Assembly: GCF_014648675.1 (NCBI RefSeq)
Contig: NZ_BMRO01000006.1
Coordinates: 57,589-90,545 of the forward strand
Direction of reading: 5' to 3'
DNA length: 32,957 bases
Source of the DNA: Actinomadura livida
Lineage (GTDB): Bacteria; Actinomycetota; Actinomycetes; Streptosporangiales; Streptosporangiaceae
A program made the position numbers and the translations under genes. Below the pieces are notes generated by a model. The model searched no databases and had not been told where the DNA came from. It saw nothing but the letters and a program-made list of their open reading frames with translations. This document shows positions 21,023 to 29,670 of the stretch, one piece after another. The first letter of the stretch is position 1; the number at the start of each line of letters is the position of its first letter.

Positions 21023-22339
21023 TCAGCGCCCGACCGCGTACGAGTCGCGGGACCGGGCCCGCAGCCGCTCGGCGACCGAGTCGGCGATCTCCCCGGCGCG
21101 GACGGCGGTGTTGGACAGCAGCGTGGAGCCGATGCCGTGCGTGTGCTCGGTGGCGCCCTGCAGGTAGATGCCGCACGTCATCGCCGCGCTCGTGCCGATG
21201 CTGTAGTCGCGTTCCACGTGCACCGCGCCGGACGGCAGCCGCGGGCAGTACTCCCCCGCCTCGCCGAGCAGTGTCAGCGGGTCGCACGGCCGGTACCCGG
21301 TCGCGTAGACGAGCGCGTCGGCGTCCAGCACGACGCGCTCGCCGGTCGGCAGGAACTCCACCGAGGCCCGCACCCCCGCGCCGTCGGCCGCGACGTCCAG
21401 GATCCGGGACGCGTTGAGGATGCGGAGCCGCTCCCTCCCCGCCACCTTCTCCTGGTAGTGCCGCCGGTAGAGCTCGTCGATGAGCTCCAGGTCGACCACC
21501 GAGTAGTTGGTGGAGCGGTGGTAGTCCATCAGCGTCCGCTTCACCTCCTCGGGGGCCGCGAAGAAGTGGTCGACCGCCAGGGGGTCGAAGACCCGGTTGG
21601 CGAACGAGCTGTCGTCGGCGGGCGTGTAGCCGTACTTGGCGAAGACCGCGCACACCTCGGCGCCGGTGAACGTGCGGTGCAGGTAGTCGGTGACCTCCGC
21701 GGCGCTCTGCCCGGCGCCCACCACCAGCAGCCGCCGCGGGTCGCGCAGGCCGGGGGCGCGGTCGAGCAGTTCCTCGCTGTGCCAGATGCGGTCGCCGGCC
21801 ACCGTTCCCTCGGGCAGCACCGGCTCCAGGCCCGCCGCGACCACCAGGTTGCGGGTGCGCCGCGTGGTGAGCTCGTCGGAGCGGCCGCCCTGCCGGACGA
21901 CCACGTCGAGGTACTCGACGACACCGCCCGAGGCGACCGGTGTGACGCCGACCACTTCGGAACCGTATTCGACCTGGTCATCGAATGCGGAGGCGGCCCA
22001 GTCCAGGTAGTCGTGGAATTCCGCCCGCGAGGGGAACATCGTCTTGTGGTTGATGAAGTCGGGCAGCCGGCCGCGGTCCTGCAGGTAGCTGAGGAAGCCG
22101 AATCCGCTGGCCGGATTGCGCAAGGTGACCAGGTCCTTGAGAAAGGAGACCTGCATGGTCGTGCCCTCGATGAGCATTCCGCGGTGCCAGCCGAATTGCG
22201 GCTGTTTCTCCAGGAACACCGCGTCGATCGCCTCGCCGTGCCGAGCCTGCCGCTCCCGCAGCGCGATCGCCAGCGCGAGGTTCGAGGGGCCGAAGCCTAT
22301 TCCGACGAGATCGTGGACATGCGTGTCCGAGGGGAGCAT
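21023..22339 (-). CDS. L-ornithine N5-monooxygenase (siderophore hydroxylase)
   Basis: A 438-residue flavin N-hydroxylase of the SidA/PvdA/CchB family. It converts ornithine to N5-hydroxyornithine with FAD, NADPH and O2, giving the hydroxamate nitrogen. FAD motif GIGFGPSNLALA sits near the N-terminus, followed by FLEKQPQFGWHRGM, the NADPH motif VVGAGQSAAEV, and VYATGYRPCDP near the C-terminus. The ATG at 22339 is preferred (GGAAAGG seven bases upstream, normal length). An in-frame ATG at 22417 would add 26 residues unlike the family. Two iron boxes lie upstream. Its product should feed the NRPS A3 domain directly and the formyltransferase for the other residues. Confidence 0.95.
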   Translation of the reverse strand: MLPSDTHVHDLVGIGFGPSNLALAIALRERQARHGEAIDAVFLEKQPQFGWHRGMLIEGTTMQVSFLKDLVTLRNPASGFGFLSYLQDRGRLPDFINHKTMFPSRAEFHDYLDWAASAFDDQVEYGSEVVGVTPVASGGVVEYLDVVVRQGGRSDELTTRRTRNLVVAAGLEPVLPEGTVAGDRIWHSEELLDRAPGLRDPRRLLVVGAGQSAAEVTDYLHRTFTGAEVCAVFAKYGYTPADDSSFANRVFDPLAVDHFFAAPEEVKRTLMDYHRSTNYSVVDLELIDELYRRHYQEKVAGRERLRILNASRILDVAADGAGVRASVEFLPTGERVVLDADALVYATGYRPCDPLTLLGEAGEYCPRLPSGAVHVERDYSIGTSAAMTCGIYLQGATEHTHGIGSTLLSNTAVRAGEIADSVAERLRARSRDSYAVGR

Positions 22340-22404
22340 GAACGGGCCTTTCCGGGGGGGACGGGACGGGGCCGGGCATACCTGCGCCGGGTCGGCGGCG
22401 CCTG

Positions 22405-22454
22405 TGATCCGGCACATATCGCACGGGCCACCGGCTTCCCCTGATCCGGCACAT
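22405..22454. repeat. 13-bp direct repeat in the hydroxylase leader
   Basis: tgatccggcacat occurs at 22405-22417 and again at 22442-22454, 37 bases apart, just beside the iron boxes. On the hydroxylase strand each copy begins with ATG. It may be a duplication or a binding site; nothing further can be said. Confidence 0.6.
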
Positions 22455-22457
22455 GAT

Positions 22458-22476
22458 TTAGGTTAGGTTTACCTAA
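22458..22476. promoter_or_regulatory. Iron box between hydroxylase and formyltransferase genes
   Basis: ttaggttaggtttacctaa matches the DtxR-family consensus at 18 of 19 positions. It is centred between the divergent hydroxylase and formyltransferase starts. Confidence 0.93.
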
Positions 22477-22477
22477 T

Positions 22478-22496
22478 GAAGGTGAGCCTAACCTTC
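22478..22496. promoter_or_regulatory. Second, weaker iron box abutting the first
   Basis: gaaggtgagcctaaccttc matches the consensus at 16 of 19 positions and starts 20 bases after the first box. The near-contact spacing suggests cooperative binding of regulator dimers. It ends 26 bases before the formyltransferase ATG. Confidence 0.7.
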
Positions 22497-22522
22497 CTCG
22501 ATCGACGGCACAAGGAGGCCAT

Positions 22523-23470
22523 ATGCGGGTCGTGATGTTCGGCTACCAGACCTGGGGACACCGCACGCTCCGGGCACTGCTGGAGTCGGATCACGAGGTC
22601 GTCCTGGTCGTCACGCATCCGAAGAGCGACCACGCCTACGAGAAGATCTGGGACGACTCGGTCGCCGACCTGGCCGCCGAGCACGGCGTGCCGGTCCTGC
22701 TGCGCAACCGCCCCGACGACGAGGAGCTGATGGGCCGCCTGAAGGAGGCCGACCCCGACCTCATCGTGGCCAACAACTGGCGCACCTGGATCCCGCCGCA
22801 GATCTTCGGGCTCCCCCGGCGCGGCACGCTCAACGTCCACGACTCGCTGCTGCCCGCCTACGCCGGCTTCTCCCCGATCATCTGGGCGCTCATCAACGGC
22901 GAGGAGGAGGTCGGCGTCACCGCGCACATGATGAACGAGGAACTGGACGCCGGCGACATCGTCGTGCAGCGGGCCGTCCCGGTCGGCCCGTCGGACACCG
23001 CCGCCGACCTGTTCCACCGCACCGTCGACCTCATCGGCCCGATCGTCGCGGAGTCGCTGGACTTCATCGCGTCCGGCCGCACCGACTTCACGCCGCAGGA
23101 CCGCTCGAAGGCCAGCTTCTTCCACAAGCGCTCCATCGAGGACAGCCGCATCGACTGGACCTGGCCCGCCGAGGACATCGAGCGCCTCGTCCGCGCGCAG
23201 TGCGACCCGTACCCCAACGCCTTCACGCACTACAAGGGCGAGCGCGTCCGCGTCCTGAAGGCGTCGGTCTCCAAGGGCGTCTACGGGGGCACCCCCGGCC
23301 GCGTCTTCATCCGGGAGGGCGACGGCGTGGTCATCGTCGCCGGGGCCGACGCCCGGCGCGGCCGCAGCCACGGCCTGCTCATCGAACGCGTCCGCACCGA
23401 GGACGGCACCGACCTGCCCGCCACCGAGTACTTCCGCAAGATGGGCGGCTACCTCACCGACCGCCCGTGA
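22523..23470 (+). CDS. N5-hydroxyornithine formyltransferase
   Basis: A 315-residue protein of the methionyl-tRNA formyltransferase fold, as in CchA of coelichelin synthesis. It is expected to move a formyl group from 10-formyl-tetrahydrofolate to the N5-hydroxylamine of ornithine, making the formyl hydroxamate. The catalytic triad is in place: N104 and H106 in LNVHDSLLP, and D142 in LDAGDIV. A normal Fmt also uses Asn, His and Asp. Because it sits opposite the hydroxylase across two iron boxes, a siderophore role is far likelier than tRNA formylation. ATG has AAGGAGG four bases upstream. Its stop overlaps the next gene's GTG. Confidence 0.94.
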   Translation: MRVVMFGYQTWGHRTLRALLESDHEVVLVVTHPKSDHAYEKIWDDSVADLAAEHGVPVLLRNRPDDEELMGRLKEADPDLIVANNWRTWIPPQIFGLPRRGTLNVHDSLLPAYAGFSPIIWALINGEEEVGVTAHMMNEELDAGDIVVQRAVPVGPSDTAADLFHRTVDLIGPIVAESLDFIASGRTDFTPQDRSKASFFHKRSIEDSRIDWTWPAEDIERLVRAQCDPYPNAFTHYKGERVRVLKASVSKGVYGGTPGRVFIREGDGVVIVAGADARRGRSHGLLIERVRTEDGTDLPATEYFRKMGGYLTDRP

Positions 23471-24714
23471 GCGGGGCGGTCCCGGCGGCGCCGGACCCCG
23501 CGGTGGCCGGCCTCCTCGCCGACCTGGTCCGCATCCCCAGCATCGGCGGCTCGCCGGCGGAGACCGGGATCCAGGACCGGCTCGCGGCGTGGCTGCGGGC
23601 GGAGGGCCTGGAGGTCGACCACTGGCCCATCCCCGTCGCGGACCTGGCCGCCGAGCCGGACTTCCCCGGCATGGAGGCCGCGCGCACCGAGGCGTCGGGC
23701 GTGGTCGGCCGCCTCCCCGGCACCGGCGGCGGCCGCTCCCTGCTCTTCAACTGCCACGTCGACGTCGTGCCGCCGGGCGACCCGGCCGCCTGGAGCGGCG
23801 ACCCGTTCAGCGGCCGCGTCGTCGGCGACCGCCTCTACGGGCGCGGCGCGTGCGACATGAAGGGCGGCCTGGTCGCCGCGCTGTTCGCGGTGCGAGCCCT
23901 GCGCCGCGCGCGGCCGCGCGGCGACGTGCTGATCGCCTGCGTCCCCGGGGAGGAGGACGGCGGCCTCGGCAGCTACGCCCTCCTGAACCGCGGCTGGCGC
24001 GCCGACGCCTGCGTCATCCCCGAGCCGACCGGCCTCGGGGTCGTTCCCGCCAACGCCGGGGCGCTGACGTTCCGGCTCCGGATCCGCGGCCGGGGCGCCC
24101 ACGCGGCGCGCCGCGACACCGGCGTGAGCGCGGTGGAGCTGTTCCTGCCGGTCTTCACCGCGCTCCGCGACCTGGAGCGGCGCCGCAACACCGGCCCCGA
24201 CCCGCTGATGGCGCGCTGGCGGCTCCCCTACGCGATCGAGATCGGCACCGTCCGCGCCGGCGACTGGTCCTCCACCGTCCCGGACGACCTGGTCGCCGAG
24301 GGCCGGATCGGCGTCGCCCTGGACGAGCCCGAGCACGCCGCCCGCCACGCCCTCGAACGGACGGTCGCGAACGTCTGCGCCTCCGACGACTGGCTGTCCC
24401 GCCATCCCGTCGAGGTCGAGTGGTGGGGCGGCCGCTTCGCCTCCTGCCGCCTCCCCCACGACGACAACGGACTGCTGGAAGGCATCACCGAGGCCCACAC
24501 CGGTGTCACGGGCGAGGCGCCCGACGTCTGGGGCGCCCCCTACGGCAGCGACCTGCGCCTCCTCACCGGCCTCGGCGGCATCCCGACCGTCCAGTACGGC
24601 CCAGGCGATGTCGCCTGCATGCACGCCCCCGACGAGCACGTGTCCCTGACCGAGGTGGCCACCGCCGCCCGGACCCTGACCGCCCTGGCCCACTCCTACT
24701 GCGAACCCCACTGA
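23467..24714 (+). CDS. M20-family metallopeptidase / deacylase
   Basis: A 415-residue protein of the ArgE/DapE/CPG2 family. The two-metal site is complete: H97 (CHVDVVPPGD), D130 (GACDMKGG), the general base pair E162-E163 (PGEEDGG), E186 (IPEPTG) and H386 (CMHAPDEHV). GTG at 23467 overlaps the formyltransferase stop as GTGA, which implies coupled translation and a role in the same pathway. Possible roles, all inferred: releasing ornithine from N-acetylornithine as precursor supply, removing an acyl or formyl group from an intermediate, or opening the siderophore after uptake. Coelichelin-type clusters do not, to my knowledge, typically carry one. Confidence 0.9.
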   Translation: MSGAVPAAPDPAVAGLLADLVRIPSIGGSPAETGIQDRLAAWLRAEGLEVDHWPIPVADLAAEPDFPGMEAARTEASGVVGRLPGTGGGRSLLFNCHVDVVPPGDPAAWSGDPFSGRVVGDRLYGRGACDMKGGLVAALFAVRALRRARPRGDVLIACVPGEEDGGLGSYALLNRGWRADACVIPEPTGLGVVPANAGALTFRLRIRGRGAHAARRDTGVSAVELFLPVFTALRDLERRRNTGPDPLMARWRLPYAIEIGTVRAGDWSSTVPDDLVAEGRIGVALDEPEHAARHALERTVANVCASDDWLSRHPVEVEWWGGRFASCRLPHDDNGLLEGITEAHTGVTGEAPDVWGAPYGSDLRLLTGLGGIPTVQYGPGDVACMHAPDEHVSLTEVATAARTLTALAHSYCEPH

Positions 24715-24720
24715 GGCGCG

Positions 24721-24819
24721 GGCACCGACCACGAGGAGCACGGCCTGTTCCCGGCGTCCATCGTCATGCTCGGGATGGACGCGCGGGACCGCATCACCCC
24801 GGCCCAGGCCGGCGGCTGA
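24721..24819 (+). pseudogene. Remnant of a hemerythrin-domain gene (3' end)
   Basis: Thirty-two sense codons and a TGA (24817) with every third position G or C, although no start codon or ribosome site fits a gene. The translation contains DHEEHGLFPASIVMLG, which resembles the last iron-ligand helix of hemerythrin HHE-domain proteins (HxxEExGLFPA). It is in frame with the M20 gene but separated from it by that gene's stop. The rest of the HHE gene is absent, so this is probably what a deletion left behind. I recall the family pattern; no search was possible. Confidence 0.45.
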
Positions 24820-24902
24820 CCCCGCTGCCGGGGGTGCGGCGGCGCGGCGTTAACTCGCCGTTAAATCCGTGCCGGATTCCGTTCGCGCCCTTTTCCCGCC
24901 GG

Positions 24903-24908
24903 TAATGT
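24903..24908 (+). promoter_or_regulatory. Possible -10 element for leaderless ureA mRNA
   Basis: TAATGT fits the actinobacterial -10 form TANNNT and ends seven bases before the GTG at 24916; no ribosome site precedes that codon. Together this suggests that transcription starts at the start codon. Upstream, GTTAA is repeated at 24849 and 24860, 11 bases apart, which may be a regulator site. Confidence 0.45.
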
Positions 24909-24915
24909 GCCGACC

Positions 24916-25218
24916 GTGTTGATCAGCCCACATGAGCAGGAGCGCCTGCTCCTGCACGTCGCGGCGTCGGTCGCGCGCGAGCGCCGCGGCCGCGGCCTGC
25001 GGCTGAACCAGCCGGAGGCGACCGCCATCATCGCGGTCCACGTGCTGGAGGGCGCCCGGGACGGGCGCTCGGTCGCCGAGCTGATGGAGTCCGGGCGCGC
25101 GGTGCTGACCCGCGAGGACGTCATGGAGGGCGTTCCGGAGATGCTCGACTCGGTGCAGATGGAGGCGACGTTCCCCGACGGCACCAAGCTCGTCACCGTG
25201 CACAGGCCGATCCCGTGA
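24916..25218 (+). CDS. ureA: Urease gamma subunit
   Basis: A 100-residue small urease subunit with the family opening [17 protein letters not shown], then [23 protein letters not shown] and a C-terminal [19 protein letters not shown] end. GTG at 24916 gives the usual length and the usual opening; an in-frame GTG at 24907 would add three residues. No ribosome site is seen for either, in line with a leaderless message. It is the first gene of ureABCFGD; its stop overlaps ureB as GTGA. Confidence 0.95.
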   Translation: MLISPHEQERLLLHVAASVARERRGRGLRLNQPEATAIIAVHVLEGARDGRSVAELMESGRAVLTREDVMEGVPEMLDSVQMEATFPDGTKLVTVHRPIP

Positions 25219-25544
25219 CGGCGCGCCCGCTCGTCCCCGGCGAGGTCGTGCCGGCGGACGGCCCGCCGGTCGAGCTCAACCCCGGGCGCGCCCGGGTGCG
25301 CGTCACCGTCGTCAACACCGGCGACCGGCCCGTCCAGGTCGGCTCCCACTACCACTTCGCGGTGGCGAACCCCGCGCTGGAGTTCGACCGCGACGCCGCC
25401 TGGGGGCACCGGCTGGACGTCCCCGCCGGGACCGCGGTGCGCTTCGAGCCGGGCCTGACCCGGGAGGTCGACCTGGTGCCGCTGGCCGGGCGGCGGGTGG
25501 TGCCGGGACTGCGGGCCGAGAGGGCGGGTGCGCTGGATGGCTGA
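25215..25544 (+). CDS. ureB: Urease beta subunit
   Basis: A 109-residue protein with the family marks LVPGEVVP, the stretch [24 protein letters not shown] (position about 34-57) and [21 protein letters not shown]. It builds the structural scaffold of the urease trimer with UreA and UreC. GTG at 25215 overlaps the ureA stop by four bases. Its 3' end overlaps the ureC start by eight bases. Confidence 0.96.
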   Translation: MTARPLVPGEVVPADGPPVELNPGRARVRVTVVNTGDRPVQVGSHYHFAVANPALEFDRDAAWGHRLDVPAGTAVRFEPGLTREVDLVPLAGRRVVPGLRAERAGALDG

Positions 25545-27255
25545 GCTGTCGCGGGACCGGTACGCCCGGCTGTACGGCCCCACCGCCGGGGACCGGGTCC
25601 GGCTGGCCGACACCGACCTGTTCATCGAGGTCACCGAGGACCGCAGCCGCGGCGCGGGGGCCGGCGACGAGGTGGTCTTCGGCGGCGGGAAGGTGATCCG
25701 CGAGTCGATGGGGCAGGCGCGCGCCACCCGCGCCGAGGGCGCCCTCGACCTGGTCATCACCGGCGCGGTGGTCCTCGACCACTGGGGGATCGTGAAGGCC
25801 GACGTCGGAGTCCGCGACGGCAGGATCGTCGCGCTCGGCAAGGCCGGCAACCCCGACACGATGGACGGCGTCCACCCGGACCTCGTCATCGGCCCCTCCA
25901 CCGAGGTCCTCGCCGGCAACGGCCGCATCCTGACGGCGGGCGCCGTGGACTCCCACGTCCACCTCATCTGCCCGCAGCTCCTGGAGGAGGCGCTCGGCTC
26001 CGGGGTCACCACGCTCATCGGCGGCGGCACCGGCCCGGCCGAGGGCTCCAAGGCCACCACCGTGACCGGCGCCTGGTACATGGGCCGGATGCTGGAGGCG
26101 CTCGACACCTGGCCGGTGAACGTCGCGCTGCTCGGCAAGGGCAACACGGTCGGCGAGGAGGCCCTGTGGGAGCAGCTGCGCGCCGGGGCGGCGGGCTTCA
26201 AGCTCCACGAGGACTGGGGCTCCACCCCGGCGGCCATCGACGCCTGCTTGCGCGTCGCCGACGCGTCCGGCGTCCAGGTCGCGCTGCACTCCGACACCCT
26301 CAACGAGGCCGGGTACGTCGAGTCGACGCTCGCCGCCGTCGGCGGCCGGTCGGTGCACGCCTACCACACCGAGGGCGCGGGCGGCGGGCACGCGCCCGAC
26401 ATCATCACCATCGCCGGGCACCCCAACGTGCTGCCCTCGTCGACCAACCCGACCCGGCCGCACACCGTCAACACCCTCGACGAGCACCTCGACATGCTGA
26501 TGGTGTGCCATCACCTCGACCCGTCGGTGCCCGAGGACCTGGCCTTCGCCGAGTCGCGCATCCGGCCGACGACCATGGCCGCCGAGGACGTCCTGCACGA
26601 CCTGGGCGCCATCTCGATGATCGGCTCCGACTCGCAGGCCATGGGGCGGATCGGCGAGACCGTGCTGCGGACCTGGCAGACCGCGCACGTCATGAAGCAC
26701 CGGCGCGGCCCGCTGGGCGGCCCCGCCGACCCGGCCGACAACCTGCGGGCCCGCCGCTACGTCGCCAAGTACACGATCAACCCGGCGATCGCGCACGGCC
26801 TCGACGCCGAGGTCGGTTCCGTGGAGCCGGGCAAGCTCGCCGACCTGGTCCTGTGGCACCCCGCCTACTTCGGCGTCCGCCCCCAGGTGGTGCTGAAGGG
26901 CGGAATGATCGCCTGGGCGGCGATGGGCGACGCCAACGCCTCGATCCCCACGCCCCAGCCCGTCCTGCCGCGCCCGATGTTCGGCGCCGCCCCGCTCACC
27001 GCCGCCAGCACGTCCGTGCACTTCGTGTCCCCCGCCGCGGTCGACGCGGGCATCGCCGACCGGCTGGCCGTGCGCCGCGACCTGGTGCCGGTCAAGGACA
27101 CCCGCGGCATCGGCAAGCGGGACATGCTCCTCAACGGCGCGCTGCCGCGCATCGAGGTCGACCCGGACACGTTCACCGTGTCCATCGACGGCGACGAGGT
27201 GGAGCCCGCCCCGGCGACGGAACTGCCGATGGCCCAGCGCTACTTCCTGTTCTGA
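25537..27255 (+). CDS. ureC: Urease alpha (catalytic) subunit
   Basis: A 572-residue nickel hydrolase that splits urea to ammonia and carbamate in the cytoplasm. Active-site parts are all visible: H140 and H142 (SHVHLICPQ), the Lys to be carbamylated, K222 ([12 protein letters not shown]), the nickel-binding His of [10 protein letters not shown] and the region [16 protein letters not shown], the flap His in MVCHHLDP, and the Asp in GSDSQAMGR. The ATG at 25537 ([15 protein letters not shown]) fits family starts; GTG at 25528 is an alternative with a nearer ribosome site. The stop overlaps the ureF start by one base. Confidence 0.98.
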   Translation: MAELSRDRYARLYGPTAGDRVRLADTDLFIEVTEDRSRGAGAGDEVVFGGGKVIRESMGQARATRAEGALDLVITGAVVLDHWGIVKADVGVRDGRIVALGKAGNPDTMDGVHPDLVIGPSTEVLAGNGRILTAGAVDSHVHLICPQLLEEALGSGVTTLIGGGTGPAEGSKATTVTGAWYMGRMLEALDTWPVNVALLGKGNTVGEEALWEQLRAGAAGFKLHEDWGSTPAAIDACLRVADASGVQVALHSDTLNEAGYVESTLAAVGGRSVHAYHTEGAGGGHAPDIITIAGHPNVLPSSTNPTRPHTVNTLDEHLDMLMVCHHLDPSVPEDLAFAESRIRPTTMAAEDVLHDLGAISMIGSDSQAMGRIGETVLRTWQTAHVMKHRRGPLGGPADPADNLRARRYVAKYTINPAIAHGLDAEVGSVEPGKLADLVLWHPAYFGVRPQVVLKGGMIAWAAMGDANASIPTPQPVLPRPMFGAAPLTAASTSVHFVSPAAVDAGIADRLAVRRDLVPVKDTRGIGKRDMLLNGALPRIEVDPDTFTVSIDGDEVEPAPATELPMAQRYFLF

Positions 27256-27947
27256 TGCTCCTTCCCGCGCCGCTGCTGCTTCTGGCCGACTCCCGGCTGC
27301 CCGCGGGCGGCCACGCGCACTCGGGCGGCCTGGAGCCCGCGGCGGCCGCGGGCGCGGTCACCGACGTGCCGACGCTGGCGGGCTTCCTGCGCGGGCGGCT
27401 CGCGACGACCGGTCTCGTCACGGCCGCCCTCGCGGCCGCCGCCTGCGCCCACACCGCCCGTGCGGCGGCCGACCATGGGCGGGCCTCCGGCTGGACCGTG
27501 CTGGACGCCGAGGCGGACGCCAGGACGCCGTCGCCCGCGCAGCGGCGGGCCTCCCGGTCCCAGGGCAGGTCGCTGCTGCGCGCCGTCCGCACCGCGTCGC
27601 CGCACCCGGCGCTCGACGCGCTCGCGGCCTTCCCGGCGCCGCACCACCCGCTCGTCCTCGGCGCCGCCGTCGCCGCGGCCGGCGGCTCGCCCGCGCACGC
27701 GGCCTCGATCAGCGCGTACGGGGCGGTCACCGGACCGGCGTCGGCGGCCGTGCGGCTGCTCGCCCTCGACCCGCTGGCGGTGCACCGCGCGCTCGCCGAA
27801 CTGGCGCCGCGGGTGGACGCCGTCGCCGCCGAGGCCGGCGGCTTCGCCGGCGGCGACCCGGCGGCGCTCCCGGCCGCGTCGGCGCCCGCGCTCGACGTCT
27901 TCGCCGAGCTGCACCTCCGGGCGGAACCGCGCCTGTTCGAGTCGTGA
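27255..27947 (+). CDS. ureF: Urease accessory protein UreF
   Basis: A 230-residue alpha-helical accessory protein. It opens with [23 protein letters not shown], the pattern of UreF (ADSxxPxGGxxHSxGLE), followed by the segment [15 protein letters not shown]. UreF joins UreD and UreG on apo-urease and acts in nickel insertion. ATG overlaps the ureC stop as TGATG. Sequence in the middle is Ala-rich and poorly conserved, as is usual for actinobacterial UreF. Confidence 0.9.
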   Translation: MLLPAPLLLLADSRLPAGGHAHSGGLEPAAAAGAVTDVPTLAGFLRGRLATTGLVTAALAAAACAHTARAAADHGRASGWTVLDAEADARTPSPAQRRASRSQGRSLLRAVRTASPHPALDALAAFPAPHHPLVLGAAVAAAGGSPAHAASISAYGAVTGPASAAVRLLALDPLAVHRALAELAPRVDAVAAEAGGFAGGDPAALPAASAPALDVFAELHLRAEPRLFES

Positions 27948-27960
27948 CGAGAGGATCCCG

Positions 27961-28674
27961 ATGGGCACGAACCACGATCACCTCCAGGACCCGCACCCGG
28001 CGGCCCCCGCCCGCGGGCGGCCGCTGCGGCTGGGCGTCGGCGGGCCGGTCGGCAGCGGCAAGACCGCCCTGGTGGCGGCGCTGTGCCGGACGCTCGGCCG
28101 CGAACTCGACCTGGCCGTGGTGACCAACGACATCTACACGACCGAGGACGCCGACTTCCTGCGCGGCAACGCGGTGCTGCCGGACGACCGGATCACCGCG
28201 GTCCGCACCGGGTGCTGCCCGCACACGGCCATCCGCGACGACATCTCCGCCAACCTGGACGCCGTGGAGTCGCTGGAGCGGCGGCACGGCCGGCTCGACC
28301 TGGTGATCGTGGAGAGCGGCGGCGACAACCTGACCGCGACCTTCAGCCGGGGCCTCGCCGACCGGCAGATCTTCGTCCTCGACGTGTCGGGCGGCGACAA
28401 GGTCCCCCGCAAGGGCGGCCCCGGGGTGAGCGGCGCGGACCTGCTGGTCGTCAACAAGACCGACCTGGCCCCGCTGGTCGGCGCCGACCTGGCGGTCATG
28501 GACCGCGACGCCGCGCGGGTCCGCGGCGGCAGGCCGGTGGTCTTCGGTTCGCTGCGCGAGGACCCCGGCGCCCCGGAGATCGCCGCATGGGTCCGGTCCG
28601 TCCTCGCCGAGCACCGGAGCGCCGGGCCGGCGCCGGGCTCCGCGGACGCGGCGCTCCCCACCGGGGCCCCGTGA
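27961..28674 (+). CDS. ureG: Urease accessory GTPase UreG
   Basis: A 237-residue SIMIBI-class GTPase that drives nickel transfer into urease. P-loop GPVGSGKT is at residues 28-35; then [15 protein letters not shown], the metal-binding Cys-Pro-His within [25 protein letters not shown], and the guanine-specificity motif [10 protein letters not shown] short N-terminal stretch, [12 protein letters not shown], has three His and could add a weak metal site. Many UreG have GGCPH where this has GCCPH, giving a second Cys next to the nickel-binding one. ATG follows GAGAGG; the stop overlaps ureD as GTGA. Confidence 0.97.
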   Translation: MGTNHDHLQDPHPAAPARGRPLRLGVGGPVGSGKTALVAALCRTLGRELDLAVVTNDIYTTEDADFLRGNAVLPDDRITAVRTGCCPHTAIRDDISANLDAVESLERRHGRLDLVIVESGGDNLTATFSRGLADRQIFVLDVSGGDKVPRKGGPGVSGADLLVVNKTDLAPLVGADLAVMDRDAARVRGGRPVVFGSLREDPGAPEIAAWVRSVLAEHRSAGPAPGSADAALPTGAP

Positions 28675-29390
28675 CCCGGCACTACACCGCGCACGCCGCC
28701 GTGCGCGCCGAACGGGACGGCGCCGGGCGGGTCCGGCTGACGAGGCTGCGCTCGGACGGGCCGTACGCGCTCCGCGCCACCCCGGACGCCGTCCACCTGG
28801 TCGGCGCCGCGGCGGGACCGCTCGGAGGCGACGAGCTGAACCTCGACCTGGAGGTCGCGGCGGGCGCCGCCCTCGCGGTCCGCTCGGTCGCGAGCACCCT
28901 GCTGCTCCCCGGCCCGGGCGAGTCCACGACGCGCGTCCGGGCCGCGGTCGGGCACGGGGCGCACCTCGACCTCGCCCTGGAGCCGGCGGTCGCCGCCGCG
29001 GGCTGCCGCCATCGCGCCGTCACCGACTTCGCCCTGGAGGCCGGGGCCACGCTCCGCTGGCGCGAGGAGCTCGTCCTGGGCCGGCACGGCGAGCCCGCGG
29101 GTCGCTACAGCGGCCGCGTCGACGTCACCGTCGGCGGCCGGCCCCTGCTGCGGAACGAGCTGCGGCTGCCCGACCCCGACCTCTGCACCAGCGGCGCCGT
29201 CCTGGGCGACGCGCGCTGCACCGGGAACGTGCTGCTCGTGGGGCCCGGCCTGGCGGCGGAGCCGTACGCGGCCGACGGGCTCGCGGTCATGCCGCTCGCC
29301 GGCCCCGGCGTGCTGGTCACCGCGCTCGCGCCCGACTCGGCGACGCTCCGCCGGCGGCTCCGCCATGGCGAGGAACGCGCCCGCACCTGA
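28671..29390 (+). CDS. ureD: Urease accessory protein UreD (UreH)
   Basis: A 239-residue accessory protein with the family pattern: [31 protein letters not shown], an [13 protein letters not shown] segment, [12 protein letters not shown] and [15 protein letters not shown]. UreD is the scaffold that recruits UreF and UreG to apo-urease. GTG at 28671 overlaps the ureG stop by four bases. It is the last urease gene; no ureE nickel metallochaperone and no nickel permease follow in this window. Confidence 0.92.
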   Translation: MTRHYTAHAAVRAERDGAGRVRLTRLRSDGPYALRATPDAVHLVGAAAGPLGGDELNLDLEVAAGAALAVRSVASTLLLPGPGESTTRVRAAVGHGAHLDLALEPAVAAAGCRHRAVTDFALEAGATLRWREELVLGRHGEPAGRYSGRVDVTVGGRPLLRNELRLPDPDLCTSGAVLGDARCTGNVLLVGPGLAAEPYAADGLAVMPLAGPGVLVTALAPDSATLRRRLRHGEERART

Positions 29391-29415
29391 CCGCCGCGGC
29401 GGCCGTGAGCCCGTA

Positions 29416-29431
29416 TTCACGCACTGGAAAC
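29416..29431 (+). promoter_or_regulatory. GlnR-type half-site pair (plus strand)
   Basis: TTCAC-gcactg-GAAAC fits the GlnR pattern gTnAC-n6-GAAAC except for the first base. GlnR activates or represses nitrogen-assimilation genes in actinomycetes, which fits a urea-uptake promoter. Confidence 0.55.
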
Positions 29432-29584
29432 ACGCCGGAATCACCGGGGATACAGCGCAGGGTTTCCATTGACCCGGTTCGCAAAGACGCGCCCACGGTT
29501 CCAGCTGGCCGACCATTTCGGAGTTACGGGTGCCTACTGCCGTCCGCCGCGAATACCGGGCCACCCTATTAACACCGCCTTAAC

Positions 29585-29600
29585 GTTTCCGAACCGTCAC
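29585..29600 (-). promoter_or_regulatory. GlnR-type half-site pair (minus strand)
   Basis: Read on the minus strand the sequence is GTGAC-ggttcg-GAAAC, a full match to gTnAC-n6-GAAAC. It lies about 70 bases before the urtA start codon. Confidence 0.6.
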
Positions 29601-29670
29601 CGGAAACAAGGAAACGCAATTCTGTAAGCGGCGAAGAACGGTTTCGGGGCCTATCCGCAAGGAGTGGTAC

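Larger units (their letters stand above)
29391..29670. promoter_or_regulatory. Intergenic promoter region of urtA
   Basis: These 280 bases between ureD and urtA are clearly richer in A and T than the surroundings and carry no coding pattern. They hold two GlnR-type half-site pairs (listed separately) and, at 29659-29664, the ribosome site AAGGAG six bases before the urtA GTG. No convincing terminator for the urease operon was seen. Confidence 0.75.

Noticed and set aside
22340..22417. A 26-residue N-terminal extension of the ornithine hydroxylase
   Set aside because: The upstream ATG lies in a repeated leader sequence with no ribosome site, whereas ATG 22339 has GGAAAGG and gives the normal family length.
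23200..23466. A longer N-terminus for the M20 peptidase
   Set aside because: This part overlaps the formyltransferase in another frame and reads as Arg/Pro-rich noise; the GTGA at 23467 is the natural start.
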